Source: Marinospirillum celere (lineage in GTDB: Bacteria > Pseudomonadota > Gammaproteobacteria > Pseudomonadales > Halomonadaceae). Taken from it: a DNA stretch of 64,000 nucleotides. The position numbers and the translations under genes are program-made. Where the stretch lies: NCBI RefSeq assembly GCF_900112235.1, contig NZ_FOLH01000002.1, forward strand, positions 248,001 through 312,000, read 5' to 3'. Numbering within the stretch: position 1 is the stretch's first letter; each line of letters opens with the position of its first letter. Below, one piece after another: positions 9,117 to 19,823 of this stretch. A model generated the notes under the pieces. It was not told the origin of the DNA and searched no databases. It saw only the letters and a program-made list of their open reading frames with translations.

Positions 9117-10275
9117 TGGGTTTGATGCTGCCCCATTCGCGGCATTTGGGGCATTGCCAGTAGAGTTGTACGCTCTGAAAACCGCAGCTGGTGCATTGGT
9201 GCTCAGGTTTATGTTCAAGCAGTTGGCGGGTGAGGGTGCGTAGGGTAACCAGGTGTGCTCTTTCCTCGCCACTGGCTTGGTCCATATAGAGATCTATCAG
9301 ATAGTCGACACCCTTGAGTGAAACCTGGTGGCGCATATAGTGACTGACTTTTTCAAGTGCTTCCTGATGTCTTCCCAGGCTTCTCAGGGTTTGCGCCAGA
9401 TGTAAGAGGATGGATGTATAGCTGTGCTCAACCAGCAGTTTTTCCAGGTTTTTGGCGAGTTCTTCAGGCTGGTCCAGCAGTAAGTGAGCATCAACCAGGG
9501 TTTGCAGTATAGCAGGTAGGTAGTTGGCGTCCTGATTGGGAATGCGAAGTAAAAGTCGAATCGCAGATTTGGCGCTGCCGCTTTGTAATTCCAATTGGGC
9601 CATAAGCAGAGTGGCCCGAATGCAGGCGGCATCAAATGCCTGAGCCTGTTTGAGTTGTTTACGAGCCGCAGCAAACTGATTTTTGGCTAAGAGTTCACTG
9701 GCCAGCTCACAGGCATAATGAGCGGCTGCTTTTTGCAAGCGGGGGTGGTCTTTAAGCAGGCTGGATGACAGGGTGTGTATTGCTTTTTGCCATTCCTTTT
9801 CCCGTTCATAAAGATCAACCAGCAGAACCTGGCTGTTTTGACCTGTCTCGCTGTTGTTTTCGGTGAGCTCCAACAATAGTCGCTCGGCACGGTCAAGTAA
9901 GCCTGCGGACATAAAGTCTCTGGCCAGTTCGAGCTGAACCCGGGCTGATTGTTCTTTAGTCAGGCTGGGCCGCGCAAAAAGATTCTGATGAACACGGACG
10001 GCTCTATCGGACTCTCCCCGAGAGCGAAAGAGATTACCTAAGGCAATATGGGTTTCTATGGTATCTGAATTGACTTCCAGGGCGCGGACAAAGGTGTCTA
10101 TGGCTTCGTCAGGCTGCTCATTGAGTAGATAGTTCAAGCCAACAAAATAGTCGCGGCTTAGTTCAGGAGTTGCTCCGGGTGGTGGGGTGCGGCGGTATTT
10201 TTCACGACGGCCAAGCCACCAGCCAGTGGCTAGAGCTAGTACCAAAATGACAAGTAGTAAGAAATCCGTCAGCAT
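9094..10275 (-). CDS. lapB: LapB (YciM), lipopolysaccharide assembly TPR protein
   Basis: 393 residues: an N-terminal membrane anchor (about 3-22), multiple tetratricopeptide repeats from about residue 45, and a C-terminal rubredoxin-like zinc ribbon with Cys pairs C-T-S-C and C-P-K-C near the end. LapB recruits FtsH to degrade LpxC and so balances LPS synthesis. It follows lapA by 25 bp in the ihfB-lapA-lapB order known from gammaproteobacteria. Confidence 0.95.
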   Translation of the reverse strand: MLTDFLLLVILVLALATGWWLGRREKYRRTPPPGATPELSRDYFVGLNYLLNEQPDEAIDTFVRALEVNSDTIETHIALGNLFRSRGESDRAVRVHQNLFARPSLTKEQSARVQLELARDFMSAGLLDRAERLLLELTENNSETGQNSQVLLVDLYEREKEWQKAIHTLSSSLLKDHPRLQKAAAHYACELASELLAKNQFAAARKQLKQAQAFDAACIRATLLMAQLELQSGSAKSAIRLLLRIPNQDANYLPAILQTLVDAHLLLDQPEELAKNLEKLLVEHSYTSILLHLAQTLRSLGRHQEALEKVSHYMRHQVSLKGVDYLIDLYMDQASGEERAHLVTLRTLTRQLLEHKPEHQCTSCGFQSVQLYWQCPKCREWGSIKPIIGVEGE

Positions 10276-10300
10276 CCTGTGAACCCTTTAGCAGACATGG

Positions 10301-10606
10301 CTATTCAGGAGATTTAAGGCTAAGGGTGCGCAGTTGATGGAGCTCTTTTTGTTGTTGTTTCAGCTGGCGTTCCAGCTGGAGGTTACGTGCTTTGCAGCTG
10401 GTTAGCCAGGGCAAGAGAAGAAGTAATCCAAACAGGGCTCCGCAAATCAAGCTGAGGATAAGCCAGAGTGCCAAGCTGTTTTCAGGGAGCTGGACGAAGA
10501 TTAGGTCCAGAGGTACTTGGGCCTGATTACGCAGGGTAAACCAGATTCCCAGTAGCAGGAGAGTAAGAACCAGTATGAAAGTAAAAATGGACTTGATTAA
10601 TCGCAT
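10301..10606 (-). CDS. lapA: LapA family membrane protein (DUF1049)
   Basis: 101 residues with two membrane helices (about 6-26 and 44-68) and a Gln/Leu-rich coiled C-terminus. The signature around the first loop, W-F-T-L-R-N-Q-A-Q-V-P-L-D-L, matches LapA (YciS), the small partner of LapB in LPS assembly. Sits between ihfB and lapB on the same strand. Confidence 0.92.
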   Translation of the reverse strand: MRLIKSIFTFILVLTLLLLGIWFTLRNQAQVPLDLIFVQLPENSLALWLILSLICGALFGLLLLLPWLTSCKARNLQLERQLKQQQKELHQLRTLSLKSPE

Positions 10607-10675
10607 AAAAACCTCAAGGTGCTGTTGATATCACCCTGGAGAAATAAATTAAGTTCCGGCCCTCTTTAATGGCTA

Positions 10676-10969
10676 TTAATCAAATCGGGCTGCGGCATTA
10701 ACCTGGTCGCGTAGTTCTTTACCGGGTTTAAAGTGAGGGACATACTTGCCATCTAAATGAACGCTATCACCTGTCTTGGGGTTGCGACCTTGGCGAGGCT
10801 CACGATAATGCAGCGAAAAGCTTCCAAAGCCGCGGACTTCAACCCTGCCGCCAGTAGCGAGTTTTTCAGTAATCTGGTCAAGCAGAAGCTTCACTGCTGA
10901 CTCTACCTGTTTAATACTTAGTTCAGGTTTGCGCATTGCCAGCTGTTCGATTAGTTCAGATTTGGTCAT
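10676..10969 (-). CDS. ihfB: Integration host factor beta subunit
   Basis: 97 residues of the HU/IHF family, opening [13 protein letters not shown] and carrying [12 protein letters not shown] and the DNA-intercalating arm R-N-P-K-T-G-D near 64-70. IHF bends DNA in replication, recombination and transcription. Start set at ATG 10969, preceded by GGAG; an in-frame ATG at 11074 would add an unlikely 35-residue extension. In most relatives rpsA precedes ihfB; here the divergent sdhE gene does. Confidence 0.96.
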   Translation of the reverse strand: MTKSELIEQLAMRKPELSIKQVESAVKLLLDQITEKLATGGRVEVRGFGSFSLHYREPRQGRNPKTGDSVHLDGKYVPHFKPGKELRDQVNAAARFD

Positions 10970-11163
10970 GCCTTTTCTCCATGCCAGGGGGTTGCGGCCA
11001 GGCTGGTTATTTTTCTTCGACCTTGCAAGCATAGTGGTGTTTTTCTCAATACACAATAAGTTGCTTGCAAACAATCGCTTAGCTTTTGGTAGTGGGGGTG
11101 GGAAATGACTGCTTGGTTTGTACCTTTTTTGGGCTTAGACTGGCGCTCTATCTTTGGCCGTAA

Positions 11164-11475
11164 ATGCACGAGAAAATGATGACAAGCGAACAAGCTAGCG
11201 CGCAATCCCCCGAACGCAAGCGCCTCTACTGGCACAGTCGCCGTGGCATGTGGGAGCTGGATCTATTGCTGATTCCCTTCCTGGAAAATAGTTATGACCA
11301 ACTGGACTCCAAGTTGCAGGAAGACTATCGCCGTTTGATTACTTTGGAAGATCAGGATTTGTTTACCTGGCTAATGAGAAGGGAACCTGCTGCAGACTCA
11401 AGTTTGCAGCAGATTGTTGACCAGATTATCGACTATGCAGAAAAAGGCGATCTCAGTCAGTTTAAGGGTCTCTAA
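11164..11475 (+). CDS. sdhE: FAD assembly factor SdhE
   Basis: About 100 residues with the family signature R-G-M-x-E-L-D (RRGMWELDLLL) and the downstream D-L-F-x-W segment. SdhE helps attach FAD covalently to SdhA and FrdA. The exact start is uncertain: ATGs at 11164, 11176 and 11179 are possible and none has a clear ribosome binding site. It overlaps the following ygfX gene, and the pair sits beside nadB as in Pseudomonas. Confidence 0.94.
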   Translation: MHEKMMTSEQASAQSPERKRLYWHSRRGMWELDLLLIPFLENSYDQLDSKLQEDYRRLITLEDQDLFTWLMRREPAADSSLQQIVDQIIDYAEKGDLSQFKGL

Positions 11476-11860
11476 GCTGGGTAGGGGCTGCTGGTTACTT
11501 GTGGCTGTTTTGTTCTCCATTGCCCTGTTTTTGCAGCCTTGGAGCTTTCTAACCTGGGGGCTCTTGCCGATTATGCTGGGCTTTTTGCTGCGCTGGCAGA
11601 ATGATTTTGGCAGTAAGCGTCCGGTCAGTTTGGACTGGGAAGCGGGTCGTCTTTGGATGACCACACGCCAGGGCGAATTGCTTGAGGTGAGCTTGCCAGC
11701 TCTTTGGACGAGCTATTGCTGGCTGGCTTTTCAGGTTAAGGGGCGTCCTTGGGGCCTTAAAAGCTGGTTGTTGTGGCCGGACATGCTAAGTGCAGCCGAC
11801 CGTCAACAGTTGCGTGTTTTGGTTAGAAGCTTCAGTCAGGTTACCAGCGGGCCGGTGTAA
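11435..11860 (+). CDS. ygfX: YgfX (CptA-like) inner-membrane protein
   Basis: About 141 residues with two adjacent N-terminal membrane helices ([14 protein letters not shown] and [15 protein letters not shown], about 20-52) and a soluble C-terminal domain with Trp-rich strands. This matches the YgfX family, always next to sdhE. E. coli YgfX (CptA) was reported as a toxin acting on FtsZ/MreB with SdhE as partner; that role is disputed. The start is uncertain: ATG 11435 gives a 41-bp overlap with sdhE. The 3' end overlaps nadB by 20 bp, convergently. Confidence 0.8.
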   Translation: MQKKAISVSLRVSKLGRGCWLLVAVLFSIALFLQPWSFLTWGLLPIMLGFLLRWQNDFGSKRPVSLDWEAGRLWMTTRQGELLEVSLPALWTSYCWLAFQVKGRPWGLKSWLLWPDMLSAADRQQLRVLVRSFSQVTSGPV

Positions 11861-13457
11861 GCAGCGTATCTCTGGCTTCGGCTGCCGGCTCAGGATAGTC
11901 TAGTGTGTAGTGAAGTCCCCGGCTTTCCTTGCGTAGTTGAGCAGACTGAATAATTAACTCGGCCACTGTTGCCAGATTGCGTAATTCCAAAAGATCGCCA
12001 CTGATGCGGTAATTGGAATAGTAATCGTGAATTTCAGTTTGCAGCAACTTGATTCGGTGACTGGCTCTTTCCAGACGCTTGTCCGTTCGCACGATACCCA
12101 CGTAGTCCCACATAAAACGCCTGATTTCATCCCAATTGTGGCTGATCACTACATCCTCGTCTGAATCTGTCACCTGACTTTCATCCCAGGCCGGTGGAGT
12201 GGGTAGTTGGCTTCTCTGAAGTTTGCGATTCAGCAGCTGCGTGGCGGCAAGTCGGCCATAGACCACGCACTCTAACAGTGAGTTGCTGGCCATGCGATTG
12301 GCTCCATGTAATCCGGTAAAGGCACACTCTCCAATGGCAAAAAGGCCTGGGATGTCGGTTTCACCCCATTCATTGGTGACTACACCGCCGCAGGTGTAAT
12401 GCGCAGCAGGAACTACTGGTAGGGGTTCACGGGTAATATCAATACCAAATTCAAGACAGCGTTGGTAAATGGTTGGGAAGTGGCTCTTGATAAAATCAGC
12501 AGGTTGATGACTGATATCCAGATACACATGATCCAGCCCCAGGCGTTTCATTTCGTGGTCTATGGCGCGTGCGACGATATCCCTGGGAGCCAGCTCCTGG
12601 CGCTGGTCGAAGCGTTGCATAAAAGGTTGGCCGTCAGGCAGCAATAAGCGGGCGCCTTCACCTCTCAGGGCTTCACTGATCAAAAAGGTTTTGGCTTTGG
12701 GGTGGTAAAGACAGGTGGGGTGAAATTGGTTGAATTCCATGTTGGCCACCCGACAGCCCGCACGCCAGGCCATGGCAATACCATCACCTGAGCTGCCATC
12801 CGGATTGGAGGTGTAAAGGTAAACCTTGCTGGCGCCACCCGTTGCCAGAATGACTGCCGGGGCAGAAAAGGGTCGAACCTGTCCCAGTTGGTTGTCCAGT
12901 GCATAAACACCCACACAGGCTTGTTCAGCCAAGCCCAGTTTATGACGGGTGATCAGGTCGACAGCTAAGTGGTTTTCAAAAACTTCAATATTGGCATTTT
13001 CACGTATGCGGGCAGTCAGGCAATCAATAATAGCTCTGCCGGTCGCATCATCAGCATGCAGAATACGTCTGTGGCTATGTCCGCCCTCACGTGTTAAGTG
13101 ATAAGGCTGTTTTGAGGCTTCTTCTGGGTCAACTTCAGGGCTTGATGGTGTAAAGGGTACGCCCTGGTTGATTAGCCACTCAATAGCCTGCTGGCTTTCA
13201 CCCACCACCCGTTCAACAGTGTCTTGGTGGCAGAGGCCGGCACCGGCTATCAGGGTATCTTGGACGTGGGCGTCCTGAGTATCTTCAGGGTCAACAACGG
13301 CCGCTATGCCGCCTTGAGCCCAACGGGTAGAGCCCTGGCCCAGCTCACTTTTACTCAGCAGGGCAACCCTATAGTCCCTGGCTAAATGGAGGGCGGCTGT
13401 CATACCAGCTGCACCGCTGCCAAGTAGGACAACATCAAATTCACGGGTCGGTAGCAT
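11841..13457 (-). CDS. nadB: L-aspartate oxidase
   Basis: 538 residues (E. coli 540). Flavoprotein that oxidises L-aspartate to iminoaspartate for NAD synthesis. FAD-binding GSGAAG at 13-18, then [12 protein letters not shown] and [12 protein letters not shown], and near the C-terminal half [15 protein letters not shown], all characteristic of the family. Start ATG 13457 has AGGAG upstream; a longer frame from 13529 is unlikely. Divergent from rpoE, as in Pseudomonas and E. coli. Confidence 0.97.
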   Translation of the reverse strand: MLPTREFDVVLLGSGAAGMTAALHLARDYRVALLSKSELGQGSTRWAQGGIAAVVDPEDTQDAHVQDTLIAGAGLCHQDTVERVVGESQQAIEWLINQGVPFTPSSPEVDPEEASKQPYHLTREGGHSHRRILHADDATGRAIIDCLTARIRENANIEVFENHLAVDLITRHKLGLAEQACVGVYALDNQLGQVRPFSAPAVILATGGASKVYLYTSNPDGSSGDGIAMAWRAGCRVANMEFNQFHPTCLYHPKAKTFLISEALRGEGARLLLPDGQPFMQRFDQRQELAPRDIVARAIDHEMKRLGLDHVYLDISHQPADFIKSHFPTIYQRCLEFGIDITREPLPVVPAAHYTCGGVVTNEWGETDIPGLFAIGECAFTGLHGANRMASNSLLECVVYGRLAATQLLNRKLQRSQLPTPPAWDESQVTDSDEDVVISHNWDEIRRFMWDYVGIVRTDKRLERASHRIKLLQTEIHDYYSNYRISGDLLELRNLATVAELIIQSAQLRKESRGLHYTLDYPEPAAEARDTLLTPARW

Positions 13458-13645
13458 CTTGGGGCTCCTGAATGGAAAAAGCCTGTTATTATACAGCAGC
13501 TTCCTGACTTCTTGAGCAGGCGTTAGCATGCTAAGGTATAAGCATTTTTATCTGGCTGGCAAGCCCCTGGTTCTTGAAAAGAAATAGATTTACAGGTTCC
13601 CGGCAGGGCAGGGAGGGCTTGCTGGCAATTATTCTGGAGTTCCTG

Positions 13646-14224
13646 ATGACAAGCGCAAGGGAAACTGATCAGCGATTAGTTGAACGTGTTCAGAAAGGCG
13701 ACAAGCGTGCCTTTGACCTTTTGGTCAAAAAGTATCAGCACAAAATTATTGCTCTGGTAGGGCGCTATATTCAGGATCAGCATGAAATGCAGGATGTGGC
13801 TCAGGAGGCTTTTATCAAAGCTTATCGGGCCTTGGGAAACTTTCGTGCAGAGAGTGCTTTTTATACCTGGATGTATCGCATTGCGATCAATACAGCAAAA
13901 AACCATCTGGTATCCAGGGGCAGGCGACCCCCGGGTACGGATGTGGATATTGATGAAGCCGAAATTTATTCAGTCACACCCCAGATGAAGGATTCGGATA
14001 CGCCCGAAGCCAACTTGATGCGTGATGAGTTGGAGGAGCGTATCTTTGCGACCATTCGTCAGCTGCCGGATGATTTGAAGACGGCAATCAGTCTGCGCGA
14101 GTTTGATGGTATGAGCTATGAAGAAATTGCTGAGGTGATGCAATGCCCTGTAGGCACCGTGCGCTCTCGGATTTTTCGGGCCCGTGAAGCCATCGATAAG
14201 GCGATCGAAAGTTTAGTCACCTAA
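13646..14224 (+). CDS. rpoE: Extracytoplasmic-function sigma factor RpoE/AlgU
   Basis: 192 residues (E. coli 191). Sigma region 2 includes DVAQEAFIKAYRALGNFRAESAF-type sequence and region 4 includes YEEIAEVMQCPVGTVRSRIFRAREA. It directs transcription of envelope-stress genes and is held by the anti-sigma factor encoded next. Start ATG 13646 follows GGAG; a longer frame from 13574 is rejected. I did not find a clear autoregulatory RpoE promoter (GAACTT...TCTGA) upstream. Confidence 0.97.
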   Translation: MTSARETDQRLVERVQKGDKRAFDLLVKKYQHKIIALVGRYIQDQHEMQDVAQEAFIKAYRALGNFRAESAFYTWMYRIAINTAKNHLVSRGRRPPGTDVDIDEAEIYSVTPQMKDSDTPEANLMRDELEERIFATIRQLPDDLKTAISLREFDGMSYEEIAEVMQCPVGTVRSRIFRAREAIDKAIESLVT

Positions 14225-14397
14225 TTAGTTGTACCGGATTTATGCGTTAAATATCCAAGAGTTATATTTTTGGCTCTTCACGAAAAACATTAAAAAAAAG
14301 TCGTGTTTTTTGGGATTTTGACAAAACCAAATCCAGAGCTGAATGTCTAGATTGAAGGCTCATCTTCTGTATTTTTATGATCAAGAGGTAACTTGGC

Positions 14398-15144
14398 ATG
14401 ACAGAAAGACTTCACCAGTCCCTATCATCTATCATGGATGCCGCTGGTGACGATTTGGAATTACCGCGACTGCTGAATAGCATGCAGGAATCACCTGAGC
14501 TGGGACAGCAGTTGGGTGAAAAATGGCGGCGTTACCATCTCGCCCAGGCAATTCTTCAAGGGGATTTGAGAGGGACAGAACAAATCCAGGCCGCTCAGGT
14601 AGATATTTCAGACAGCGTTATGCAACAACTGGATCTTGAAATGGATGCCTCAGCACCCCAGGCAACAGAAAATCTTGAAGAAACCCTCACCGAAGTGGCT
14701 GCCTTTGCCCAGGCGGCGAATGACCAGCCTGCTGATTCTAAACCTTTAAAACAGCGTAATGACCGCTACCAATGGTTCCGTGGCAGTGCGCTTGCTGCTT
14801 CCGTTGCCTTGCTGGTGATTACCGGTGTCCAGGTCTACAATGCTAGTCGCGATGTTGTGCAGCCAGGTGGCGTTAATACTCTGGCAACTCAGCAAGGTGA
14901 CAGTCAGCAACAGCGCCAGGCAGCGCAAAGTGTCAGTGCTGCAGCTGATGATTTCCGAGGTCCGCTGCTGCAAGCATCTTCATCTCCCAGCTCGCCTTTT
15001 AGTCCACATGCCTTTACGGGCCGTTCGCTGGTGAGCTATGGAACAGGTGTGCAGCCCTTACAGTCGCGCCAGGAAAGAACAGAGCAAAACTTTTCTCCCG
15101 CTGAAAGGCAGCCACTTACTGTTCAACCCGCTGCATCCCGCTGA
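14398..15144 (+). CDS. rseA: Anti-sigma-E factor RseA/MucA
   Basis: 248 residues: a cytoplasmic N-terminal sigma-binding domain (about 1-60, with LPRLLNSM and WRRYHLAQAILQGD), an acidic linker, one membrane helix (about 128-146) and a roughly 100-residue periplasmic tail rich in Gln and Ser. It sequesters RpoE at the membrane until cleaved by site-1 and site-2 proteases. The tail is low in complexity and no rseB follows, so signal sensing may differ (see findings). The 173-bp gap after rpoE holds only AT-rich sequence and a weak CACGA/TCGTG hairpin. Confidence 0.92.
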   Translation: MTERLHQSLSSIMDAAGDDLELPRLLNSMQESPELGQQLGEKWRRYHLAQAILQGDLRGTEQIQAAQVDISDSVMQQLDLEMDASAPQATENLEETLTEVAAFAQAANDQPADSKPLKQRNDRYQWFRGSALAASVALLVITGVQVYNASRDVVQPGGVNTLATQQGDSQQQRQAAQSVSAAADDFRGPLLQASSSPSSPFSPHAFTGRSLVSYGTGVQPLQSRQERTEQNFSPAERQPLTVQPAASR

Positions 15145-15164
15145 CTTTGTTCAGGTAGACACAG

Positions 15165-15596
15165 ATGACAGCTGTAATCCAGGAAGCGCGGGTGGTTGCC
15201 AAAAAGGCTGACCGGGTCTGGGTTCAAGCCTGTATTGAGCAGGGTTGCTCTTCCTGCCATCTGTCCAGCTCCTGTGGTCAGGGCCTGCTGGCGCGCTGGT
15301 TCTCACGACCGCCCCCTCTCTTGCAGTTAGATGCTCCCAATCTGGTCTTGGAAGTAGGTGACCGGGTTGAATTGGGGGTGGATGCCTCCATTTTAAATCG
15401 TGCCGCCTGGTTGCAGTTTGCTTTGCCGCTGATGACTTTGCTGTTGGCCAGTATTTTTGCGGAATTTCTCGGCGTTACCAGTGTCTTTATGCAACTGGTG
15501 GTTGCCATCCTCGGTTTGGCGGTGGGTTTGCTGGGTGCACGCAAGTTTGCTGGCCAAGCAACCAAACCTGAGTTATTGAGAAAAGTAACGACTTAG
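15165..15596 (+). CDS. rseC: RseC/MucC family envelope-stress modulator
   Basis: 143-residue inner-membrane protein with a cytoplasmic Cys cluster (C23, C28, C31, C37 in the pattern C-x4-C-x2-C-x5-C) and two membrane helices (about 84-105 and 108-126). RseC homologues modulate sigma-E activity and are linked to Rnf/SoxR reduction through their Cys cluster. It begins 20 bp after rseA, exactly where rseB would be expected. Confidence 0.92.
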   Translation: MTAVIQEARVVAKKADRVWVQACIEQGCSSCHLSSSCGQGLLARWFSRPPPLLQLDAPNLVLEVGDRVELGVDASILNRAAWLQFALPLMTLLLASIFAEFLGVTSVFMQLVVAILGLAVGLLGARKFAGQATKPELLRKVTT

Positions 15597-15615
15597 CCTG
15601 AACTGGAGCTGATTC

Positions 15616-17043
15616 ATGTTGAATAAAAAAAGCGTCTTAACTGGGTTTTCGGTGCTGCTGGCATTTTTGTTGGTCAGTATGCCGCCGGTAATGGCCCGTG
15701 GCCTTCCAGATTTTACGGATTTGGTAGAAGAAGCCTCACCGGCCGTTGTTAACATTAGTACCACTCAACAAGTCCAGCAGCGTTCGCGCTCTGGCGGTTT
15801 GCCACCCGGCGCCCAGGTCCCGGATATTTTTCGTCACTTTTTTGAAGACTTTCATGGCGGTCAGGAGCCCCAGCAACCTCGACAAAGGCAGCGCCAATCC
15901 TTGGGCTCAGGCTTCATCATCTCTGAAGATGGCTATGTGCTAACCAATAACCACGTTGTTGAAAATGCTGAAGAAATCGTTGTGCGTCTGAGTGATAGGC
16001 GTGAACTCGTTGCAGAGTTGATTGGCAGCGACCCTTCCAGTGATCTGGCCCTGTTGAAAATTGATGCTGAAGGCTTGCCCGTAGTCCGTTTGGGTGATTC
16101 TGAGCAATTGAAAGTGGGTGAATGGGTGCTGGCTATAGGTTCGCCCTTTGGTTTTGACCATTCGGTAACTGCTGGCATCGTTAGTGCCAAGGGACGTGCC
16201 CTGCCCAATGAAACCTATGTGCCTTTTATTCAGACCGATGTAGCTATTAACCCAGGTAACTCGGGTGGCCCGCTTTTCAATTTGGATGGTGAAGTCATCG
16301 GTATTAATTCACAGATTTATACCCGCTCAGGTGGCTTTATGGGGCTGTCTTTTGCCATTCCAACCCATGTTGCCATGGAAGTTGTTGAGCAACTGCGTGA
16401 AAGCGGTAAAGTCAGCCGCGGCTGGCTGGGTGTGGTGATTCAGGAAGTCAGCCGTGATCTGGCTGAATCCTTTGGTTTGGACAGACCTCAAGGGGCTTTG
16501 ATTGCCAATGTTGACCCTGAGGGTCCAGCTGCTGCAGGTGGTATTCAGGCAGGTGATATCGTGCTTGAGGTTAATGACCGGAATATTGAAACCTCCTCCG
16601 ATCTGCCACCGGCTGTGGGCCGGATACAGCCTGGCACTGAAGGTCGCTTTGTGATTTTACGTGATGGCGAACGTAAAGAGTTACAGGTCGCTGTGGGTGA
16701 GCGGCCGGATCAGCCTGAATTTGGACAGCGTTCGCCAAGACAGCAGGAAGAGCCAGCTGAAGCGGATCGCTTGGGTTTGCGAGTTGAGCCTCTGCCTGCC
16801 AATGCCCGTGAACGCTGGTCAGTTGATCAGGGTGTCCTGGTTGCTTCTGTGGCTTCTGAGGGCGCCGCTGCCCAGGCCGGTATTCGACGTGGCGATATTT
16901 TGGTGACCCTGGCAGGCCAGCAAATAGAATCTCCGCGGCAATTTGCCGAGCTGGTTGCTGATTTGCCCGCCCAACGCTCTATTGCTGTCCGCTTGATTCG
17001 CCAAGGCAATCCTCTGTTTATTGCTCTTAGAATCAACGAATAA
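15616..17043 (+). CDS. mucD: Periplasmic serine protease DegP/MucD
   Basis: 475 residues with a signal peptide (about 1-28), a trypsin-like domain with catalytic H113, D143 and S216 (N-P-G-N-S-G-G-P), and two PDZ domains (about 265-355 and 385-465). It degrades misfolded periplasmic proteins; in Pseudomonas MucD is the last gene of the algU operon and acts as a brake on sigma activation. An Arg/Gln-rich LA-loop (about 82-94) precedes the protease core. Confidence 0.95.
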   Translation: MLNKKSVLTGFSVLLAFLLVSMPPVMARGLPDFTDLVEEASPAVVNISTTQQVQQRSRSGGLPPGAQVPDIFRHFFEDFHGGQEPQQPRQRQRQSLGSGFIISEDGYVLTNNHVVENAEEIVVRLSDRRELVAELIGSDPSSDLALLKIDAEGLPVVRLGDSEQLKVGEWVLAIGSPFGFDHSVTAGIVSAKGRALPNETYVPFIQTDVAINPGNSGGPLFNLDGEVIGINSQIYTRSGGFMGLSFAIPTHVAMEVVEQLRESGKVSRGWLGVVIQEVSRDLAESFGLDRPQGALIANVDPEGPAAAGGIQAGDIVLEVNDRNIETSSDLPPAVGRIQPGTEGRFVILRDGERKELQVAVGERPDQPEFGQRSPRQQEEPAEADRLGLRVEPLPANARERWSVDQGVLVASVASEGAAAQAGIRRGDILVTLAGQQIESPRQFAELVADLPAQRSIAVRLIRQGNPLFIALRINE

Positions 17044-17162
17044 CGTGTGAGGTGGCCGTCCAAGGCGAGGTTAAGTTTCCCTCGGGCGGCTAATCAGGTA
17101 GACTTTGCCGGTTTTCAAAACCTTCCTTATTTATTGATTCTACTTTTTCAGCGCAGGTGAAC

Positions 17163-18962
17163 GTGAGTCGTCTCGAGCATATTCGTAACTTTTCTATTAT
17201 TGCCCATATAGACCATGGCAAATCCACCCTGGCTGATCGCTTTATTCAGTTTTGTGAAGGCCTAACAGACCGGGAAATGAAAGAGCAGGTGCTTGACTCC
17301 ATGGACCTGGAGCGGGAAAGGGGCATCACCATCAAGGCCCAGAGTGTGACTCTGGACTACAAGTCCCGCTCCGGCAAAGTCTATCAACTGAATTTTATCG
17401 ATACGCCTGGCCATGTTGATTTTTCCTACGAGGTTTCCCGTTCCCTGGAAGCCTGTGAAGGCGCACTGCTGGTCGTGGATGCTGGCCAGGGTGTTGAAGC
17501 CCAGTCGGTTGCTAACTGCTACACCGCCATCGAACAGGGCCTGGAAGTGGTGCCTGTCATCAACAAGATGGACTTGCCCCAGGCTGACCCGGAAAAAGTT
17601 GCTGATGAAATTGAAAGCATCATAGGCATTGAGGCTACAGATGCCGTGCGCTGCTCAGCAAAAAGCGGCCTGGGTATTGAAGAGGTGCTTGAGCGCCTGG
17701 TTGAACAGATTCCACCCCCCGAAGGTGATCCTGAAGGACCTTTGCAGGTGCTGATTGCTGATTCCTGGTTTGATAATTATCTCGGCGTGGTTTCCCTGGT
17801 CAGAATCAAAAATGGCACCTTGAAAAAAGGCGACCGGATTCTGATCAAATCCACTGGCAAGCAATGGGATGCCAATAGTGTTGGCATCTTTACTCCCAAG
17901 CGGGTGGAAAAAACAGAGCTGCGTGCTGGTGAAGTCGGTTTTTTGGTTTCTGGAATCAAAGAAATTCATGGTGCGCCTGTCGGGGATACCATTACCCATG
18001 CCAAGACCCCCGAAGTGGCCAGCCTGCCGGGTTTTAAAAAGGTCAAACCTCAGGTTTATGCTGGTCTTTTCCCCGTCTCTGCCGATGATTTTGAAGACTT
18101 TCGTGAGGCCTTGGAAAAACTTTCATTGAACGATGCGTCCTTGTTTTATGAGCCGGACTCCTCCGATGCTTTGGGCTTTGGTTTCCGTTGTGGCTTTTTG
18201 GGTATGCTGCATATGGAAATCGTCCAGGAACGCCTGGAACGCGAATATGACCTGGACCTGCTGACAACAGCACCCACGGTCGTTTATGAAGTGGTCATGA
18301 AAAATGGCGATACGGTTTATGTTGATAACCCCACGCGCCTGCCTGACCCCGCCGGTATTGCAGAAATGCGCGAACCCATTGCCCGCTGTACCATTTTAAC
18401 GCCTCAGGACATGGTGGGTGCGGTCATTACCCTGTGTACTGAAAAAAGAGGGATGCAAAAGGACATGCTCTATCTGGGTAACCAGGTACAGCTCACCTAT
18501 GATATTCCCATGGCAGAAGTGGTTCTGGACTTCTTTGACCGTTTGAAATCTGCCTCGCGGGGCTTTGCATCGCTGGAGTATTCCTTTGATCGCTTTGAAA
18601 CCTCCAAGTTGGCGCGCCTTGATATTCTGATCAATGGCGAAAAAGTGGATGCCCTGGCTCTGATCGTTCACCGGGACCTGGCTCATGGTAAGGGACGGGC
18701 TTTGGTTGAAAAAATGAAAGAGCTGATTCCACGCCAGATGTTTGATGTCGCTATTCAGGCTGCCCTGGGCGGTCAAATCGTTGCCCGCTCAACGGTTAAG
18801 GCCCTGCGCAAGAATGTTCTCGCCAAGTGCTATGGTGGCGATGCCAGCCGTAAGAAAAAACTTCTTGAAAAACAAAAAGCCGGTAAAAAGCGCATGAAGC
18901 AGGTTGGTCGTGTGGAAATTCCACAGGATGCCTTCTTGGCGGTTTTACAGGTCGATAACTAG
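17163..18962 (+). CDS. lepA: Elongation factor 4 (LepA)
   Basis: 599 residues if started at GTG 17163, exactly the E. coli length; AGG lies five bases upstream. An in-frame GTG at 17157 would add two residues. GTP-binding motifs [14 protein letters not shown] and NKMD are present, followed by EF-G-like domains and the LepA-specific C-terminal domain (about 490-599). LepA acts on the ribosome during initiation or translocation. Followed 11 bp later by lepB. Confidence 0.97.
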   Translation: MSRLEHIRNFSIIAHIDHGKSTLADRFIQFCEGLTDREMKEQVLDSMDLERERGITIKAQSVTLDYKSRSGKVYQLNFIDTPGHVDFSYEVSRSLEACEGALLVVDAGQGVEAQSVANCYTAIEQGLEVVPVINKMDLPQADPEKVADEIESIIGIEATDAVRCSAKSGLGIEEVLERLVEQIPPPEGDPEGPLQVLIADSWFDNYLGVVSLVRIKNGTLKKGDRILIKSTGKQWDANSVGIFTPKRVEKTELRAGEVGFLVSGIKEIHGAPVGDTITHAKTPEVASLPGFKKVKPQVYAGLFPVSADDFEDFREALEKLSLNDASLFYEPDSSDALGFGFRCGFLGMLHMEIVQERLEREYDLDLLTTAPTVVYEVVMKNGDTVYVDNPTRLPDPAGIAEMREPIARCTILTPQDMVGAVITLCTEKRGMQKDMLYLGNQVQLTYDIPMAEVVLDFFDRLKSASRGFASLEYSFDRFETSKLARLDILINGEKVDALALIVHRDLAHGKGRALVEKMKELIPRQMFDVAIQAALGGQIVARSTVKALRKNVLAKCYGGDASRKKKLLEKQKAGKKRMKQVGRVEIPQDAFLAVLQVDN

Positions 18963-18973
18963 GAAATAAAAGA

Positions 18974-19816
18974 ATGCATCTGGACTTTGCTTTGGTGCTG
19001 GTACTGGCCACCTTTTTTACTGGCGCGATTTGGCTGCTTGATAAGCTGTTCTTGCAGAAAAAGCGTAAAAAAAGGTTGGGTGACAATAAGCCGGGCCTAC
19101 TGGTGGAATATTCCAATTCCTTTTTTCCAGTGTTAGCCCTGGTTTTGGTGCTGCGCTCTTTTTTGTTCGAGCCCTTTCAAATTCCTTCCGGCTCCATGTT
19201 GCCGACACTGAAAGTGGGCGACTTTATTTTGGTCAATAAATACACCTACGGGGTGCGTCTGCCGGTCACCAATACCCAGATTCTGGAGGTCAATGAACCC
19301 CAGGTGGGTGAAGTGGCTGTTTTCCGCTACCCGCTGGATGAGCGCTTGAACTACATTAAACGGGTGATAGGAACACCGGGTGATGTGATTAGCTATCGGG
19401 AGAAGGCGCTGACGGTTAATGGTGAGCCAATTGCACGTGAGTTGATTGACAAGTATCCCACAGAGGCTCCCAGTGAGTGGCTGTGGCGAGAACAACTCGG
19501 TGTTGCTGACCACCAGGTTTACAACTATCCACCGCGTGTCTTCGACTTTCCCGATATAGAAGTGCCGGAAGGCTATTATTTTGTGATGGGTGACAACCGG
19601 GATCACAGTAACGATAGCCGTTTCTGGTGTCAGGGGCAGGTCAATGAAGGGGTAGGCTGCTTGGTCATTCCCGGTTATGTGAATGAACGGGGTGCGCCTC
19701 TGGTTATGGGCTTTGTGCCTGAAGAAACGCTGGTTGGCAAGGCCGTGGCTGTGTGGATGCACTGGCCTGAGCTTTTCAGCCTGCCCGACTTTACCGCTAT
19801 TCGAAGAATTGAGTAA
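18974..19816 (+). CDS. lepB: Signal peptidase I
   Basis: 280 residues; removes signal peptides from secreted proteins at the periplasmic face of the inner membrane. Two N-terminal membrane helices (about 4-22 and 50-64), catalytic Ser74 in P-S-G-S-M and general base Lys129 in Y-I-K-R. The later box GDNRDHSNDSR is also present. Co-transcribed with lepA and rnc. Confidence 0.97.
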   Translation: MHLDFALVLVLATFFTGAIWLLDKLFLQKKRKKRLGDNKPGLLVEYSNSFFPVLALVLVLRSFLFEPFQIPSGSMLPTLKVGDFILVNKYTYGVRLPVTNTQILEVNEPQVGEVAVFRYPLDERLNYIKRVIGTPGDVISYREKALTVNGEPIARELIDKYPTEAPSEWLWREQLGVADHQVYNYPPRVFDFPDIEVPEGYYFVMGDNRDHSNDSRFWCQGQVNEGVGCLVIPGYVNERGAPLVMGFVPEETLVGKAVAVWMHWPELFSLPDFTAIRRIE

Positions 19817-19823
19817 TTATTAA

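Noticed and set aside
14284-14320. CACGA/TCGTG hairpin followed by T residues between rpoE and rseA
   Set aside because: Stem of only 5 bp around a long A-rich loop; too weak to call a terminator, and rpoE and rseA are normally co-transcribed.
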